A stretch of DNA of 64,000 bases, taken from Pochonia chlamydosporia 170. Its lineage: Eukaryota; Ascomycota; Sordariomycetes; Hypocreales; Clavicipitaceae. Shown here piece after piece: positions 34,401 through 45,308 of this stretch; position 1 is the stretch's first letter, and every line of letters begins with the position of its first letter. The translations under genes and the position numbers were made by a program. The DNA is taken from positions 992,001-1,056,000 of the forward strand of contig NC_035791.1 in the NCBI RefSeq assembly GCF_001653235.2, read 5' to 3'. The notes under the pieces are model-generated. The model was not told where the DNA came from. It saw only the letters and a program-made list of their open reading frames with translations, and did no database searches.

Positions 34401-35752
34401 GATGCTTGGTGGTCCTGGCTTGCACTGCCAGAGAGTGACTGTTCTCGGAAGTTGGTTCGCGCGGCTCTGCTGTAGATGCCCGAGAAAAGCCTACAGTCCT
34501 TGAGTGAAAATGGGCGGCGCCGTGGTGACGTGCCCTCGATGTCTCGGAATTGCTCCCTTGAAGTGTCCCCTCAATACAACGCGCAGTGAACTGGACTCCT
34601 TTTCTGTTCTTCACGTCTAGGCTATCTTCGTCATGAAGTTGAACCAGCAGCCCCGTGGCCGTACATGAAACTCGCTCTCGATTTGAGCAAGTTGCAGGTT
34701 GAAGAATGGACGGTGTGCAACGAGGGCAGTGGCGCATGTGGGCGCCTTTTAGCCCATCTAAGAGCAACCTAGACACGGCTGCAGAGCTGGTTGTCTTGAA
34801 GACGGTTTCTGGCTTTCGTCGGCGAGGGAAATCAGCGCGGAACTTTCTCAGTCCATTGCCTTGAGAATTGTAATCCTGGAGGGTGCTTGGGCAGTGTGTG
34901 ATCCGCTGACATGAGATTTCTGTGCGTCATTCTTCTGCGGATGCAGTTTCCCGCACATCAACTTTCTCCGCTCTCAAAAATGTCCAGAGCGCCATGCGCA
35001 ATACTCCGTAGTTCATCGTGTTTCGTTGTGGGCTTTGGCTCTGTCAGGACCCCAGTTTGTCGTCTCAGACCCAAAATCTGCGCATGTTTCCATCCAGCCT
35101 AAAGAAACAAACTTGCTCAAACATACTCACTTGAGGTCAATATGGCAGCTCTGATTGGATCCTGGGACATCGGATCCGGGACCCTGGTCCAGCCCAACGC
35201 CATCCCCACCGCTGATTGCGGCAAAGACTCAATGTTTTGAGCCGATTTGCCCCTCAACACCACGGCGGCCGTGGGCTCTCCAAAGGCACAATTCATATAC
35301 TGTACGGAGTACTGTACTGTACTCAAGAATAAGATTGTACTGTAATACAATCTTGCTCACTCGGAAGTCCAATGCCGTTGTGCATGAAAAGCACGGCGGA
35401 GTGGCGCCTTCATCAGGTGCCCGCAAGGCCGAGTTGCCGGATACCCTCCCCCTTCATGTTCCATTGTCGCGGTCGACCCTTTTTCATTCGACATGTTCCG
35501 CCACAACCAGGGCCGGCTGTGTCAAGGTCACACTCTGCGCAGAACACACCGTAGTAGATCCAGAACTTGGTCAAGGGTGGTGCACTTGTCGCCCATGGCG
35601 TAATAAAACCGAGCTGTCTCCTCCGGGGCCGAAACACAACATCCACCCTCGTCGAACTTCGTCTATAAGGCTGTGACTCCCACCATCCATTGTCTCTGTT
35701 TCCTTGATCTGTCCATTTTCCGAATAGCATCATCAACATCACACTCACAAAC
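34401..35752. promoter_or_regulatory. Divergent promoter of the metalloreductase and BIM1-like genes
   Basis: This 1.35-kb spacer carries TTGCTCA three times: 35113-35119 and 35353-35359 on the plus strand, and 34684-34690 on the minus strand. A fourth TTGCTC lies near 34553. TTTGCTCA is the copper-response element bound by Mac1 in yeast, so the core is shared although the first T is missing. A 9-bp-arm inverted repeat (35331-35354) touches one copy. No gene is recognised within the spacer; the 134-codon frame at 34372-34776 lacks features. Confidence 0.45.
35331..35354. repeat. Perfect inverted repeat with 9-bp arms
   Basis: AAGATTGTA and TACAATCTT flank six bases (CTGTAA). The repeat is preceded by alternating GTAC/TACT units at 35300-35322, which are themselves palindromic. 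It could be a dimeric regulator site or a hairpin. Confidence 0.8.
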
Positions 35753-36505
35753 ATGAAATCCTTTGCGCTGCTGTCTGCTCTCTGTGGCGTGGGATCTGCA
35801 CACTTTCTTCTCAACTACCCAAAGTCAATTGGGTTTGATGATGCAAGTGAAGACAAAGGACCATGTGGCGGGTTCACACCGGATTTCTCCAAGAACGTAG
35901 TCGATTTTCATGTGGGCGGTGATGCCATCTCCACGAAGCTTACCCATCCCCAAGGCAACTGGCTTTTCCGCGTCACCACCGATGAAAAGGCCGAATCTGG
36001 CTGGGAACAGATCTTCCCCATTGTTCAACAGAGCGGGCTAGGAGATTTCTGTCAACCTCAAGTCACCGTCCCAAGCTCCTTGGTCGGCAAGAAGGGCGTT
36101 TTGAGTGTTGTCTCGTCTGCAACTGACGGACTTTTATTTCAGGTGAGCAAAGCAACATGAACCACAGCTACTGATTGATAGGAGTGGACTCTAATATGCC
36201 TGATTTAGTGTGCTGTTGTCAACTTCGTCGAGGGCAAGGGAACCAAACCTTCTGCTTGCGTTAACGCGACAAGCGTCAAAGCCTCCTTCGTCGACGATGA
36301 TAAGCTGACCGCCCTCGTTGGCAACAGCTCAACACCCTCGCCTACCGGGACCTCTGGGTCTGGTTCACAAACGTCTGCGACTTCGAAGTCCACACACACT
36401 GGCGCAGCATCATCCCTCCATGCTTGGTCGACCAGCAGCGCCGGATGGAGCAGCGCGTTGACTGTGTTGTGCATGGCCGCACTCGGTGGAGCTCTTATGA
36501 TCTGA
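35753..36505 (+). CDS. BIM1/X325-like copper-binding GPI-anchored protein
   Basis: Exons 35753-36142 and 36209-36505 (intron GTGAGC..TTTAG) give 228 residues. Signal peptide residues 1-16 (MKSFALLSALCGVGSA) end just before His17, so the mature protein begins HFLLNYP. An N-terminal His is needed for the copper-binding histidine brace of LPMO-like X325 proteins. The conserved GPCGGF and WEQIFPI blocks and paired Cys (FCQPQ, CAVVNF) fit that family. A Ser/Thr linker and a hydrophobic tail ending GGALMI mark GPI attachment. Relatives studied (Cryptococcus Bim1) help copper import and are not polysaccharide oxidases. The neighbouring divergent metalloreductase supports that role here. Confidence 0.88.
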
Positions 36506-37541
36506 TGAACACGATTGGGTGTAGGCGCTTGGGGGTTGTCCAGATTCTAAAAACATCGTTTAGCGATCAAATTGAGGTTACATCTCGTACAAGGCGAATT
36601 AAAACCGTGAATGTCGTTTCAGAGATCCATGATGCGGATGAAGAGACTGGGGCTGGCAGTTCCAGAGGACCAATTTCGGTGGGCAGGAGCGAGCAACCTC
36701 AACCACGTTCCTGCCAACTTGACAAATGGCTAGCAATTGGTGACCAAAAAAGGGGTTCAAGGCGTCAATCTGCAAGCTGCAAACTCAAGATCCCAAATCC
36801 TCCACATGTGACTGCAAATGGCCTTGTTTGCCTCTGCGACTCCTTGGTTCTTGGTAAGTTTTCTTGCAATTGACCTAACCATGCGACAAACCTAAAGAAG
36901 ACAGGCCGGCCATGCATTATCCCCACTTCTCCAACCTTGACCTTCTCAAAAAGATACGCGGTGTCGGAGCGATTCTTCGCCTCTGATTGCGCCGCTTATC
37001 GCCTTTCCCCACATGATGGTTTACCCCAACCTTGGCTTCGAGCATAGTTGTTGAGTATCGCGAACCTCGAACTTGCCATCAATGGCTTCGTGACAGGTTT
37101 CTTCTTCGAATTGCCATCATTGTATGGTTTCGTGTACCTGATTGCCTGCAATTTGATGCGTTGCGAGTAGTCAATTGGCCGAATGACCCTCTTATACCTT
37201 GCATGTTGATGATTCGATCACACACAGATACAAGCACCACCGTTATTATGGTTTATTCGGCGGTGAGACTGGCTTTCTTGAACCACGATTCACTTTCATT
37301 TTGAGCAACGCTACGCAATATACATTTACTTTACGTTCTGAAGCCCGCCTTGTGGACGAACTTTCCGGATATTACAGCCTGATAAACTTTGAATCAGTTG
37401 GCCGTACACCCGATGCCAGGGCATATATGTCGACTGCACCAGCAATGTTAATCTGATTTTTGCCCAGTTCGTCCTAGCTATTCTGCATCAGCATTCTCAC
37501 ACAGTCAAAACACCGTCGCTGCTTGACCATAGCTTCTCGCC
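36506..37541. other. Intergenic region upstream of the ABC transporter
   Basis: About 1 kb. It holds the 3' flank of the BIM1-like gene and the promoter of the ABC transporter. Frames at 36424-36873 and 37032-37456 have no recognisable feature. Nothing else is seen. Confidence 0.4.
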
Positions 37542-40500
37542 ATGGCTTCCGTCACTAGTGCCATCAAGCGAGCCTTCGCAGACTTGTCTTCCTCTTTTCA
37601 TAGTAGTGGTCAGACAACACTGGGCGGCATTACCTTTGAGCCCAACATACGGATGTCAGTTGCGGATGTCGGTATCCTCATTACTTTGGCTGCGCTTTCT
37701 GTGGCCACTCTCCTACTTTATGTGTTTCGAAATCGGCTGCAATCCGCCCTTCCAACATGGCTTCGGCCGTTTGCCAAAGAAGAAGGCCCTGGGCCAGAGA
37801 AACGCAAGACATGGACCCATTGGACCCTGATTCTGGCATTTATATCCCTTTCTGGCCTGGTTCTATCCATTGTGCCTATTTGTCTGGATCCACGAGAGCA
37901 TCGAGGCATCCTCGACGTGGTTCCTTGGTTAGCAGCCGTCCTCATCACGGCTTTTGACCGGCCCACCAGCACGCCAAGGATCCTACTTCTGCAATACTTG
38001 CTGATATTCAGCTCATGTGTGGGATTCTACTCTGCTCACTTTTTGGAGCACAATCTTCGCTCTATTGACCCTTACCGCATTGCAAGAATGGCGCTTTCTC
38101 TGTCTGGGATTATTGCCATTGGCAACATGCCACTTCGAAACCCCGCCTGGGATACTGAGGATATCGGGAACCCGAAGCTCCCTCCGTCTCATCACGTTAG
38201 AAGCCCGGAAGACAATCTTACGCTATTTAGCTTCTGGGCAATGACGTGGGTATACCCCCTAGCCAAGGCCTGTCGGAAGAAGGAGATCACTGTGGAAGAT
38301 GTGTGGCAGTTGCCCTTCGACTTTCAACACACCCGTCTGTATTTGGCCTTCCGGGATCTTCAGGGCAAGCTTCTACCTTGTTTAATTCAAGCGAATGGCC
38401 TAGACTTGTTCATTTCCACCACTCTTGCTGTCGTTGAGAAAGTCGCCGAGGTATCCAACATTCGCCTGACCAGCCGGCTTTATAGTGCGTTGGACGATGG
38501 CAATGTTAATGAGGCCAACTTTTGGTGTGCGGTGATTCTCTGTGTTGATGTCGTTCGACAAATCTCTAAAACAACATCTTCTTGGTACTCCCGCAAGGCA
38601 TATGAAAGATCAAGAGGCGAGACCTTCATTGCCTTATTTGGCAAGCTTCTTACTCGCGCTGTCCCTGGATCAGATGTCACTGAGAAGGGCCCTGACGAAG
38701 ATAATACCGACAGCCCAATCGAGCCGGACGACGATTACCAAAGTGGTTGCTTTAGCTGGTGTGGTGGGCGCAAACAAAGACAGCCATCGGGCTCAACACA
38801 GAGAGCCCCAGCGTCGAATGCAAAAGTTGTCAACCTCGTTCGCGGAGATACATACGAAATTTCGCAGCGCTTTTGGGACTTCCCCAAGCTCGTGTCTCAG
38901 CCAATCAAGGTTGCAGTGACAATCTACTATCTCATTGACATCATGGGATGGCCATCCTGCATCGGCTTTGGGCTCATGGCAGTTTTTATGACCAGCAATT
39001 CTCTACTTGTTCGCAAAGTTGTTCAGTTGGAGCGATCGCGAACCGCACATTCGGACAAGCGCGCCCAGGCTGTTGCTCATTTTGTGGAAGCCAGCCGTCC
39101 CTTGAAGTTGAATGGCTGGACGTCCTCATGGAGTGCGAGGATCTTCAAATTCCGAGCAATGGAGATGCTAAAGAGACTTCAGATAGCACGAGTAACAGCA
39201 GCGATATCCACGAGTAACGTTGCCGGTGGTGCTGCCTATCCCTTTGCCAGTATCTGCTTGTACACCCTCATACTTCAACAGGGCCTTCCAAACGATGTCA
39301 TTTGGCCCTCTCTCCAACTCTTTAGCCAGTTGGAGGCCAGCGTAAAGGAAGCCTTTGATCTGATATCTGCTTATTGGAAGGCAATCATCCCGGTGGAGCG
39401 TGTAAACAATTACATGGAAGAGCCAGATCGTGACGAGACCTCGCTAGGCACCACCGACACCACCGACATTGAATTCCGTGGCGCCTCATTCGCCTGGCCC
39501 TCCACCAATTACTTGGTGCTGTCCCAACTCAATCTCAAGTTCAGCACTGGGCTCACAGTAATCCGGGGCAAGGTTGGTTCTGGAAAATCCAGTCTGTTGT
39601 TGGCGGCCTTGAACGAGATGGAACTTCACGGAGGTGATCTTCTTAGGCCAGATGAACCCGTGGGGTATGCGCAACAGCTTCCGTGGCTGCAAAACAAAAC
39701 AATACGAGAGAACATTGTTTTCCACCATCGGTTCGATGCCGCCCGATATCGACAAGTTATTCACGCCTGTGCGCTTGCGCCTGACCTCGGCGCCTTCCCA
39801 GATGGCGATCAAACTAAGCTAGAAGAAGGAGGTGTTGGATTATCGGGTGGACAAAAGGCTCGAGTTGCTTTGGCTAGGGCCGTATACAGTCCATGCCGAA
39901 TTCTTCTATTGGACGACCCCCTCGCTCCCTTGGACCACGATACTGCAAGCAATATTGTTCGTCGCTTGTTGCAGGGGCCGCTGGCAAAAGAACGCACAAT
40001 TGTCATGGTAACGCACCGAGACGACTTGGTCTTTCGTATTGCAGATCAAGTCATTGACATGGAAGATGGGTTTGCTCTGAAGCTATCAGAAGCGGAAATC
40101 AAGAATGAACTAGAGCACCCGTATCACGCCACATCTCAAGACACGATTGTTGAGGACTCTGAACCCAGCCACGAAGTACACGGCGAAGAAGATGCGAACT
40201 TGCAGGAGGCACCTGAAGAGCCCTCTGAGACGGGCAGTGTACCTCTCACGATCTATCTCAACTATATGAAGGCTGGCGGTTGGTATATGTGGGGATTTTT
40301 AGCTCTGTTCTATGGGATTTCGAGATACTGTGACATCTCTCGAGCTTCATTGCTCGAGGCATGGGGAAATGAAACTGCAAAAGAGCGAATCCTCAGCACA
40401 AAGGGATATTGGGGACTCCCAAGTCCAGAGAAATTTCCACGGATCTGGCTTGCCGTGCTCGGTGGCCTCTCACTTGGGCAAGTTTTGGCATATGCAGTTG

Positions 40501-41942
40501 CCCAATTATTACTTGCCAAAATTTCTGTCGATGCCGCTCAGGGCCTCTTCAAGATTGCTGTTGACCGAGTCAGCAGAGCTACATTCCGATACCATGATAC
40601 GACGCCCACTGGCCAGCTTAAAAACAGACTCATATCCGACATGGGAATGGTGGATGGCGGAATCCTCGCGCCACTGGAAGGCTTTGTCTACAATTTCATT
40701 GCACTGGTTCTCAGCATTGTCGCCATAACGACACACCAGCCGATGCTTCTGATCATTCTAGGAACTGTGGCCATTCTCTTCGTTTACTTCTTTAGAATAT
40801 ACGTACCGGTTTCAAGAAGCTTACGACGCATGGAAATGCGGTATCTAACACCTATTATCGCCAACATTGGTGTTATGCAGGATGGTCTGGTGACCATTCG
40901 AGCGCTTCGAGTAGAAGAGCGATTCCAGGATCGCCATTTGGATGCGGTGGATGACTTTCAGAAACAGGATCACTTTTTCTGGAGCATGGCCTTCTGGCTT
41001 GACTTCCGCCTAAGCATATCCTCTGCCTGCACCCGGGCAGCTCTGATCATTTTCATGATATGGCGCGGGACTCCTGCGAGTGCCATTGGTTTCGTTTTGA
41101 CGCAAACGACAATTGCGATGGCATCCATCCAACAGCTTTGCGAGAAGTTCGCACAACTCCAACTAGATGCAGTGTCGTTGGAACGAGTCAACATGCTCAA
41201 CAAGATTCCAGAAGAGCCAAATGGCGATGACGAGCCCCCTAAAGACTGGCCACGGCCTTGCGATGATGTCAAATTCGAGTCCATGTCCTTCAAATACGCA
41301 GAGGACCTACCCGCAGTTCTTGAAAAGGTGACCTTCGACATACCCGGAGGTTCTACGTGCGCGGTGCTAGGACGAACTGGATCTGGAAAGTCGACAATTG
41401 CCAACGCACTACTCGCGACAGAGACAGCCTCAGAGGGGACGGTCAAGATTGGAGGCATGGATCTTGCCAAAGTCAATCGGACTACTCTTAGAAATCGCGT
41501 CACCTTCATTCAACAAGACCCAACATTGTTTCCAGGAACTCTGCGCGATAATATCGACCCAGAGGGTAAATTCTCAGACAACGAGTGCGAAAACGCAATT
41601 CATCGTGTTCTCGGCAAGGAATGGGGATTGGCGTCTCAAATTGACGCAGGCGGTAAAAACCTCAGCCAGGGGCAACGGCAACTGGTTGGTATCGGACGCG
41701 CAGTGTTGCGTAAGAGCGGTCTCGTTATATTGGATGAAGCGACGGCATCAATTGATCGTGGAACCGCAGCCACGGTCCAACGTATTCTAAGAGAGGAGCT
41801 CTCGAAGAGCACAGTTATCACCATTGCCCATAGGCTCGAGGCTGTTGAGGATGCCAATTGGTGTCTCCGCCTCGAGCGAGGCCGGGTTCTCAATTGCGGC
41901 CCTGCAAAGGATCTTAATGGGAAGCCTACCGATGAGGAATAG
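37542..41942 (+). CDS. ABCC-type (MRP-like) full ABC transporter
   Basis: A 1466-residue intronless protein of the usual ABCC length. An N-terminal membrane domain (TMD0-like helices, residues about 30-200) precedes TMD1, then NBD1 with Walker A GKVGSGKSS (about 675), signature LSGGQKARVALARA (about 767) and Walker B ILLLDDP. TMD2 follows at about 900-1200. NBD2 has Walker A GRTGSGKST (about 1277), signature LSQGQRQLVGIGRA and Walker B LVILDEATASID. NBD1 has Asp in place of the catalytic Glu after Walker B, as is normal for ABCC proteins, so only the second site should hydrolyse ATP well. Such pumps export conjugates, drugs or own metabolites across the plasma or vacuolar membrane. Its convergent neighbour is a FAD oxidase, so metabolite export is plausible. 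Confidence 0.95.
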   Translation: MASVTSAIKRAFADLSSSFHSSGQTTLGGITFEPNIRMSVADVGILITLAALSVATLLLYVFRNRLQSALPTWLRPFAKEEGPGPEKRKTWTHWTLILAFISLSGLVLSIVPICLDPREHRGILDVVPWLAAVLITAFDRPTSTPRILLLQYLLIFSSCVGFYSAHFLEHNLRSIDPYRIARMALSLSGIIAIGNMPLRNPAWDTEDIGNPKLPPSHHVRSPEDNLTLFSFWAMTWVYPLAKACRKKEITVEDVWQLPFDFQHTRLYLAFRDLQGKLLPCLIQANGLDLFISTTLAVVEKVAEVSNIRLTSRLYSALDDGNVNEANFWCAVILCVDVVRQISKTTSSWYSRKAYERSRGETFIALFGKLLTRAVPGSDVTEKGPDEDNTDSPIEPDDDYQSGCFSWCGGRKQRQPSGSTQRAPASNAKVVNLVRGDTYEISQRFWDFPKLVSQPIKVAVTIYYLIDIMGWPSCIGFGLMAVFMTSNSLLVRKVVQLERSRTAHSDKRAQAVAHFVEASRPLKLNGWTSSWSARIFKFRAMEMLKRLQIARVTAAISTSNVAGGAAYPFASICLYTLILQQGLPNDVIWPSLQLFSQLEASVKEAFDLISAYWKAIIPVERVNNYMEEPDRDETSLGTTDTTDIEFRGASFAWPSTNYLVLSQLNLKFSTGLTVIRGKVGSGKSSLLLAALNEMELHGGDLLRPDEPVGYAQQLPWLQNKTIRENIVFHHRFDAARYRQVIHACALAPDLGAFPDGDQTKLEEGGVGLSGGQKARVALARAVYSPCRILLLDDPLAPLDHDTASNIVRRLLQGPLAKERTIVMVTHRDDLVFRIADQVIDMEDGFALKLSEAEIKNELEHPYHATSQDTIVEDSEPSHEVHGEEDANLQEAPEEPSETGSVPLTIYLNYMKAGGWYMWGFLALFYGISRYCDISRASLLEAWGNETAKERILSTKGYWGLPSPEKFPRIWLAVLGGLSLGQVLAYAVAQLLLAKISVDAAQGLFKIAVDRVSRATFRYHDTTPTGQLKNRLISDMGMVDGGILAPLEGFVYNFIALVLSIVAITTHQPMLLIILGTVAILFVYFFRIYVPVSRSLRRMEMRYLTPIIANIGVMQDGLVTIRALRVEERFQDRHLDAVDDFQKQDHFFWSMAFWLDFRLSISSACTRAALIIFMIWRGTPASAIGFVLTQTTIAMASIQQLCEKFAQLQLDAVSLERVNMLNKIPEEPNGDDEPPKDWPRPCDDVKFESMSFKYAEDLPAVLEKVTFDIPGGSTCAVLGRTGSGKSTIANALLATETASEGTVKIGGMDLAKVNRTTLRNRVTFIQQDPTLFPGTLRDNIDPEGKFSDNECENAIHRVLGKEWGLASQIDAGGKNLSQGQRQLVGIGRAVLRKSGLVILDEATASIDRGTAATVQRILREELSKSTVITIAHRLEAVEDANWCLRLERGRVLNCGPAKDLNGKPTDEE

Positions 41943-42125
41943 AGGCATGGGACATTTGGGGTGTGAATGAAATGAACTAATTATTGTTAGGATAAAGGGG
42001 ATGCAATTTACTGTCGGTAGTCATAGTTTTGGATATTCATGTCTCACAGACATTTGGATAGTCTAAGTTCAATAGATGTCTTTTTAAACACCTAAATCCT
42101 TCAATTTTCCGTGTAAATGTCTCGT

Positions 42126-43606
42126 TCACTCCTTCGCCCATAAGCTATGCCACTTGTAAAACACATTATCCGGATCATACTTCTTCTTCAACACCCTTAA
42201 TCTCTCCAAGTTTTCACCAAACGCTCTATTCGGATCAATCGCCTCACCTGTTAAAGTCAGCCATGAAAGTCACATTCTCACCGCAAAACTCACCATCATA
42301 ATTAGCATACTGCCCACCCTCGCCCTGGTACCCCTTCTCCCTCACCTTCGCCAGCAACCTCCTCTGAAACTGCCTAACCTCCCCATCCATCTTCTCATCC
42401 TGCCACATAAACACCGTCGCAAGATGGTAAAAATGCCCCCTCGACGGATACGCCGTCGCACTCCTCGGCACCGTAATAACCTTCGTCCACGGTAGACACT
42501 CAAACATGCACATCGACCCATCGCCAATCCCCTTCTCGTCAACAAACTCCACAAACTCATCTGCAATGCTCTTCACAAACTCGACATCCAGGGGCATGAC
42601 AAAGTTCGCCCCGCCCTGAAGTCGACGCACGCGATCTTCAAACGGGGGAATCATGTCATTTGCCTTGTGGTACGGCATTTCAGCGGCCATTACGTTGATG
42701 GGCCCGATATCCAGAAGTGGTTTGAAGAACTCTTCGCCTTGTTGCTGGGTGCCCGTCTTGAAGGTCATGCAAAGGATGACTGGGCCGGGCGCACCGGGGG
42801 CAGATCCGCATACGCCTGCCCAGAAGGCTTCGTCGCCGGTGTTGTTGTTGTGGAACCAGTTGGCGAAGTCGACTATCGCGGGAAGTTTGTCGAGTGTGAA
42901 GATGACGGGGCCGGCGTACACTGTGCTGACGGGGTATATCTTGAGAGTGAACTTGGTGACAATCTATGCGTGTGATGAAGCGTGAGTAAAGACTTTGTAA
43001 GTGGTTCAAGGTCGAGAAGTGACTTACACCAAAGTTTTGCCCGGCACCACGTAAAGCCCAGAATAGGTCCTCATTCTCATTCTCAGATGCATTTACTATC
43101 CGCCCATCCGCAAGAACCACCTCCGTGCTGAGCAAGTTATCAATAGTAAGGCCATACTTGGGCGTCAACCAGCCCATTCCGCCACCGAGAATAAATCCAC
43201 CCACGCCAGTATGGTTCACTGTTCCACCAACAGTGCCAAGCCCATGCTCAGCACATGCCTCATCAACTTGGCTCCATCTGCACCCACCACCAAAGGTCAC
43301 GGTCTTTTGTGCGGGATCGACAGTAACGGAATCAATGCGGCGCAAATCAATAACCATGCCGCCGTCTGAAGAGGACGAGCCGCTGGTTGCGTGCCCGCCA
43401 CTCATGGCCGTGAGAGGGATCTTGTTGGCTGTGGCATATCTGATCGTCTTGGAAACTTCTTCCACATTGTCTGGCTGGACGACAACGGCGGCGGGTTTAA
43501 TAGCCGCGTGACTCCATCTTTTGAGAGACTCGTCGTATCCGTCGTCGCCGGGTGTGAGGACGACGCCTTTGACGGTGTTGCGAAGGTCGTCAAACTTGTG
43601 TGCCAT
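42126..43606 (-). CDS. Cytosolic FAD-linked oxidoreductase with BBE domain
   Basis: Exons 43028-43606, 42294-42963 and 42126-42247 give 456 residues. The last intron (42248-42293, donor GTGAGT, branch GCTGAC, acceptor AACAG) is essential: reading through it ends in an early TGA, while splicing gives [19 protein letters not shown] and the BBE-type end [15 protein letters not shown]. The FAD domain carries SGGHATSG (His72, single covalent link), and the usual second Cys is replaced ([10 protein letters not shown], Val130). There is no signal peptide, so it is cytosolic. Relatives are 6-hydroxynicotine-oxidase-like enzymes, and many act in fungal secondary metabolism. It is convergent with the ABCC transporter (183 bases apart). 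Confidence 0.9.
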
Positions 43607-44269
43607 GTTGAGCTGTTTAAGAGGAAACTCGCTCTGTATTGTGAAGTTGTGAAGCTTTTGGCGAGTTTCGGCTGCTCTTGGGCTGGGAGGGGATCTCGGA
43701 TAGATAATATAGTGGCACGAATATTTTGTATGGGCCGTACTGACCGGGTATAGGACGTATTGACCGGGTGTAGGACGGCAATCCCCTCAGCAAGGTGCCA
43801 CTTTGGCGGGGTATTCGAGTGAGATTGTGACACGACGTCGTCAGCTTGTCGACTTGTTGCCGATCTGGTGGAGGCTTGGACGTTCTCCATTGGGGTGTAT
43901 TTTACTCCGTACAAAGGTTTCAACTTCTAACCGTGAAGCTTTAGAGTTCTACGCTTTGAAACATAGAAGCCGAATAAAAATTTTAAGAGTGTCGAAAGTT
44001 GAGCCTATATTTCGCTGTCATATTCTAAGAAAAGAAGCAAACGGAGTTTCCATCCAGCAGCTTTGGAGTCTCCACCGATTAGCGACTAGACTAACACAAC
44101 AATCTTCGCAACTCAAAGTCACCTTGCCTAACCCGTACATAATCTCGCTTTCATAATTTAGGATCTGTGACCAAATTCCACGTTGCCATCGCAGGGGCTA
44201 ACTTGTGTGTCCAATCTGTCCTTCCAATTTGTCCGTCCAACCCATCAAGTCCGCCGTGTACCCTCCACA
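43607..44269. other. Intergenic region
   Basis: The 663 bases upstream of the FAD oxidase gene and downstream of the methyltransferase gene. GACCGGGTRTAGGACG occurs twice in tandem near 43741-43774. Nothing else is recognised. Confidence 0.4.
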
Positions 44270-45308
44270 CTACATGTTGCGAAATCTCATAACCATAATA
44301 GCCGGAATCTGTGTATAATTCGCAGACGACTCGGGCCTTTCCTTAATCGCGTCCTGCTTCTCAAAGTACAGTTCCTCCATATTATCCATGACCAAGCCCG
44401 TCTTGAAGAATGTCCCCAACAAGACGTCAAGCGGGCGATGAAAGTATAGCTGCACATTATTAGCCAGAATGCAGCAAACAAGTCTCGAATTCTGGGCGAT
44501 GTGTTTCCTACCTGGAATGCAGGCTGGCCATTGACTGCGACACCCCGCCATGGAGCCTTCTCGCGATACTCTCGAATAACTTTGCCTCGAGTATTGTAGT
44601 ATTCGCCTGTTTCCTCGTTCGTGACGACTTCCACGAAGCGTGTTGCGCCGGACGTGAAGAATACCGGGTGAAGCATAGTTGCGAAGAAGCTGCACATGCA
44701 GAGTTATTAACCTGCACCATTGACAGCCGAACAAACTAAATTAAGAGACAAAACGTACATGCCGCCTTTCTTCAATAGTTTAGGAAGTGCATTCGCCATT
44801 GGCTCTAGGTCGGAAATGTCCATAAGTGCCATGTTACATGTCACGACGTCGAATCCTCCTCTCTTGAGAAAGGAAATGTCAGTGTCACTCAATTTTCAAC
44901 GGCATGTAGACTGGGAGTTAGAGGAGCAGCTGGAGCATCTCTCACCGCAGGCTCAGATTGGAGAAATTCCTCAAATGCCTCGGGCAGAGTCACGTCCAGC
45001 TTGCGATACGAGATTCGATCCGCCTCCTCCGGCGAGCTCCTTCGACTTGCATGTTTGAGCATCTCCTCACTGCCATCTGATGCGACGACCGAGGCGCCTT
45101 TACTCGCGAGCCAGCGCGCTACAAGGCCATTTCCAGTGGCGAGATCGAGGGCCTTGCAACCTGGCTGTATGGGAACGAGTCGCTCTAGAGAAGGTTTCTG
45201 GAGCTGCTGCCAGTACTTGTTGCCATGAAGGCCGATGTTTGTGTCCCAGAACTCAGCATTGTCAATCCAGGAGCTGTGGATTCCTCGCTGTTCGGGGGTG
45301 GCCGACAT
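44270..45308 (-). CDS. Class I SAM-dependent methyltransferase
   Basis: Exons 44946-45308, 44759-44862, 44512-44689 and 44270-44449 give 274 residues; each junction has GT/AG and keeps frame. The frame runs open 12 bases before the ATG at 45308, which is the first ATG. SAM-binding motif I is ALDLATGNGLVARWL; ASDGSEEML follows as motif II, and DVVTCNMALMDI as the post-II strand. The C-terminal half (YFHRPLDVLLGTFFKTGL) matches UbiE/small-molecule methyltransferases. No targeting signal is present. It probably methylates a small metabolite; the acceptor is not visible. It sits upstream of the FAD oxidase on the same strand, and together with the ABCC pump they look like a tailoring set. Confidence 0.87.

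Noticed and set aside
35155..35676. 173-codon plus-strand frame before the BIM1-like gene
   Set aside because: It spans the palindromic promoter block and has no domain or conserved start; it is probably chance.
42244..42921. FAD oxidase ending at a TGA after FMADFNR
   Set aside because: A perfect 46-nt intron (GTGAGT, GCTGAC, AACAG) removes this stop and restores the family C-terminus, so it is not a truncation or frameshift.
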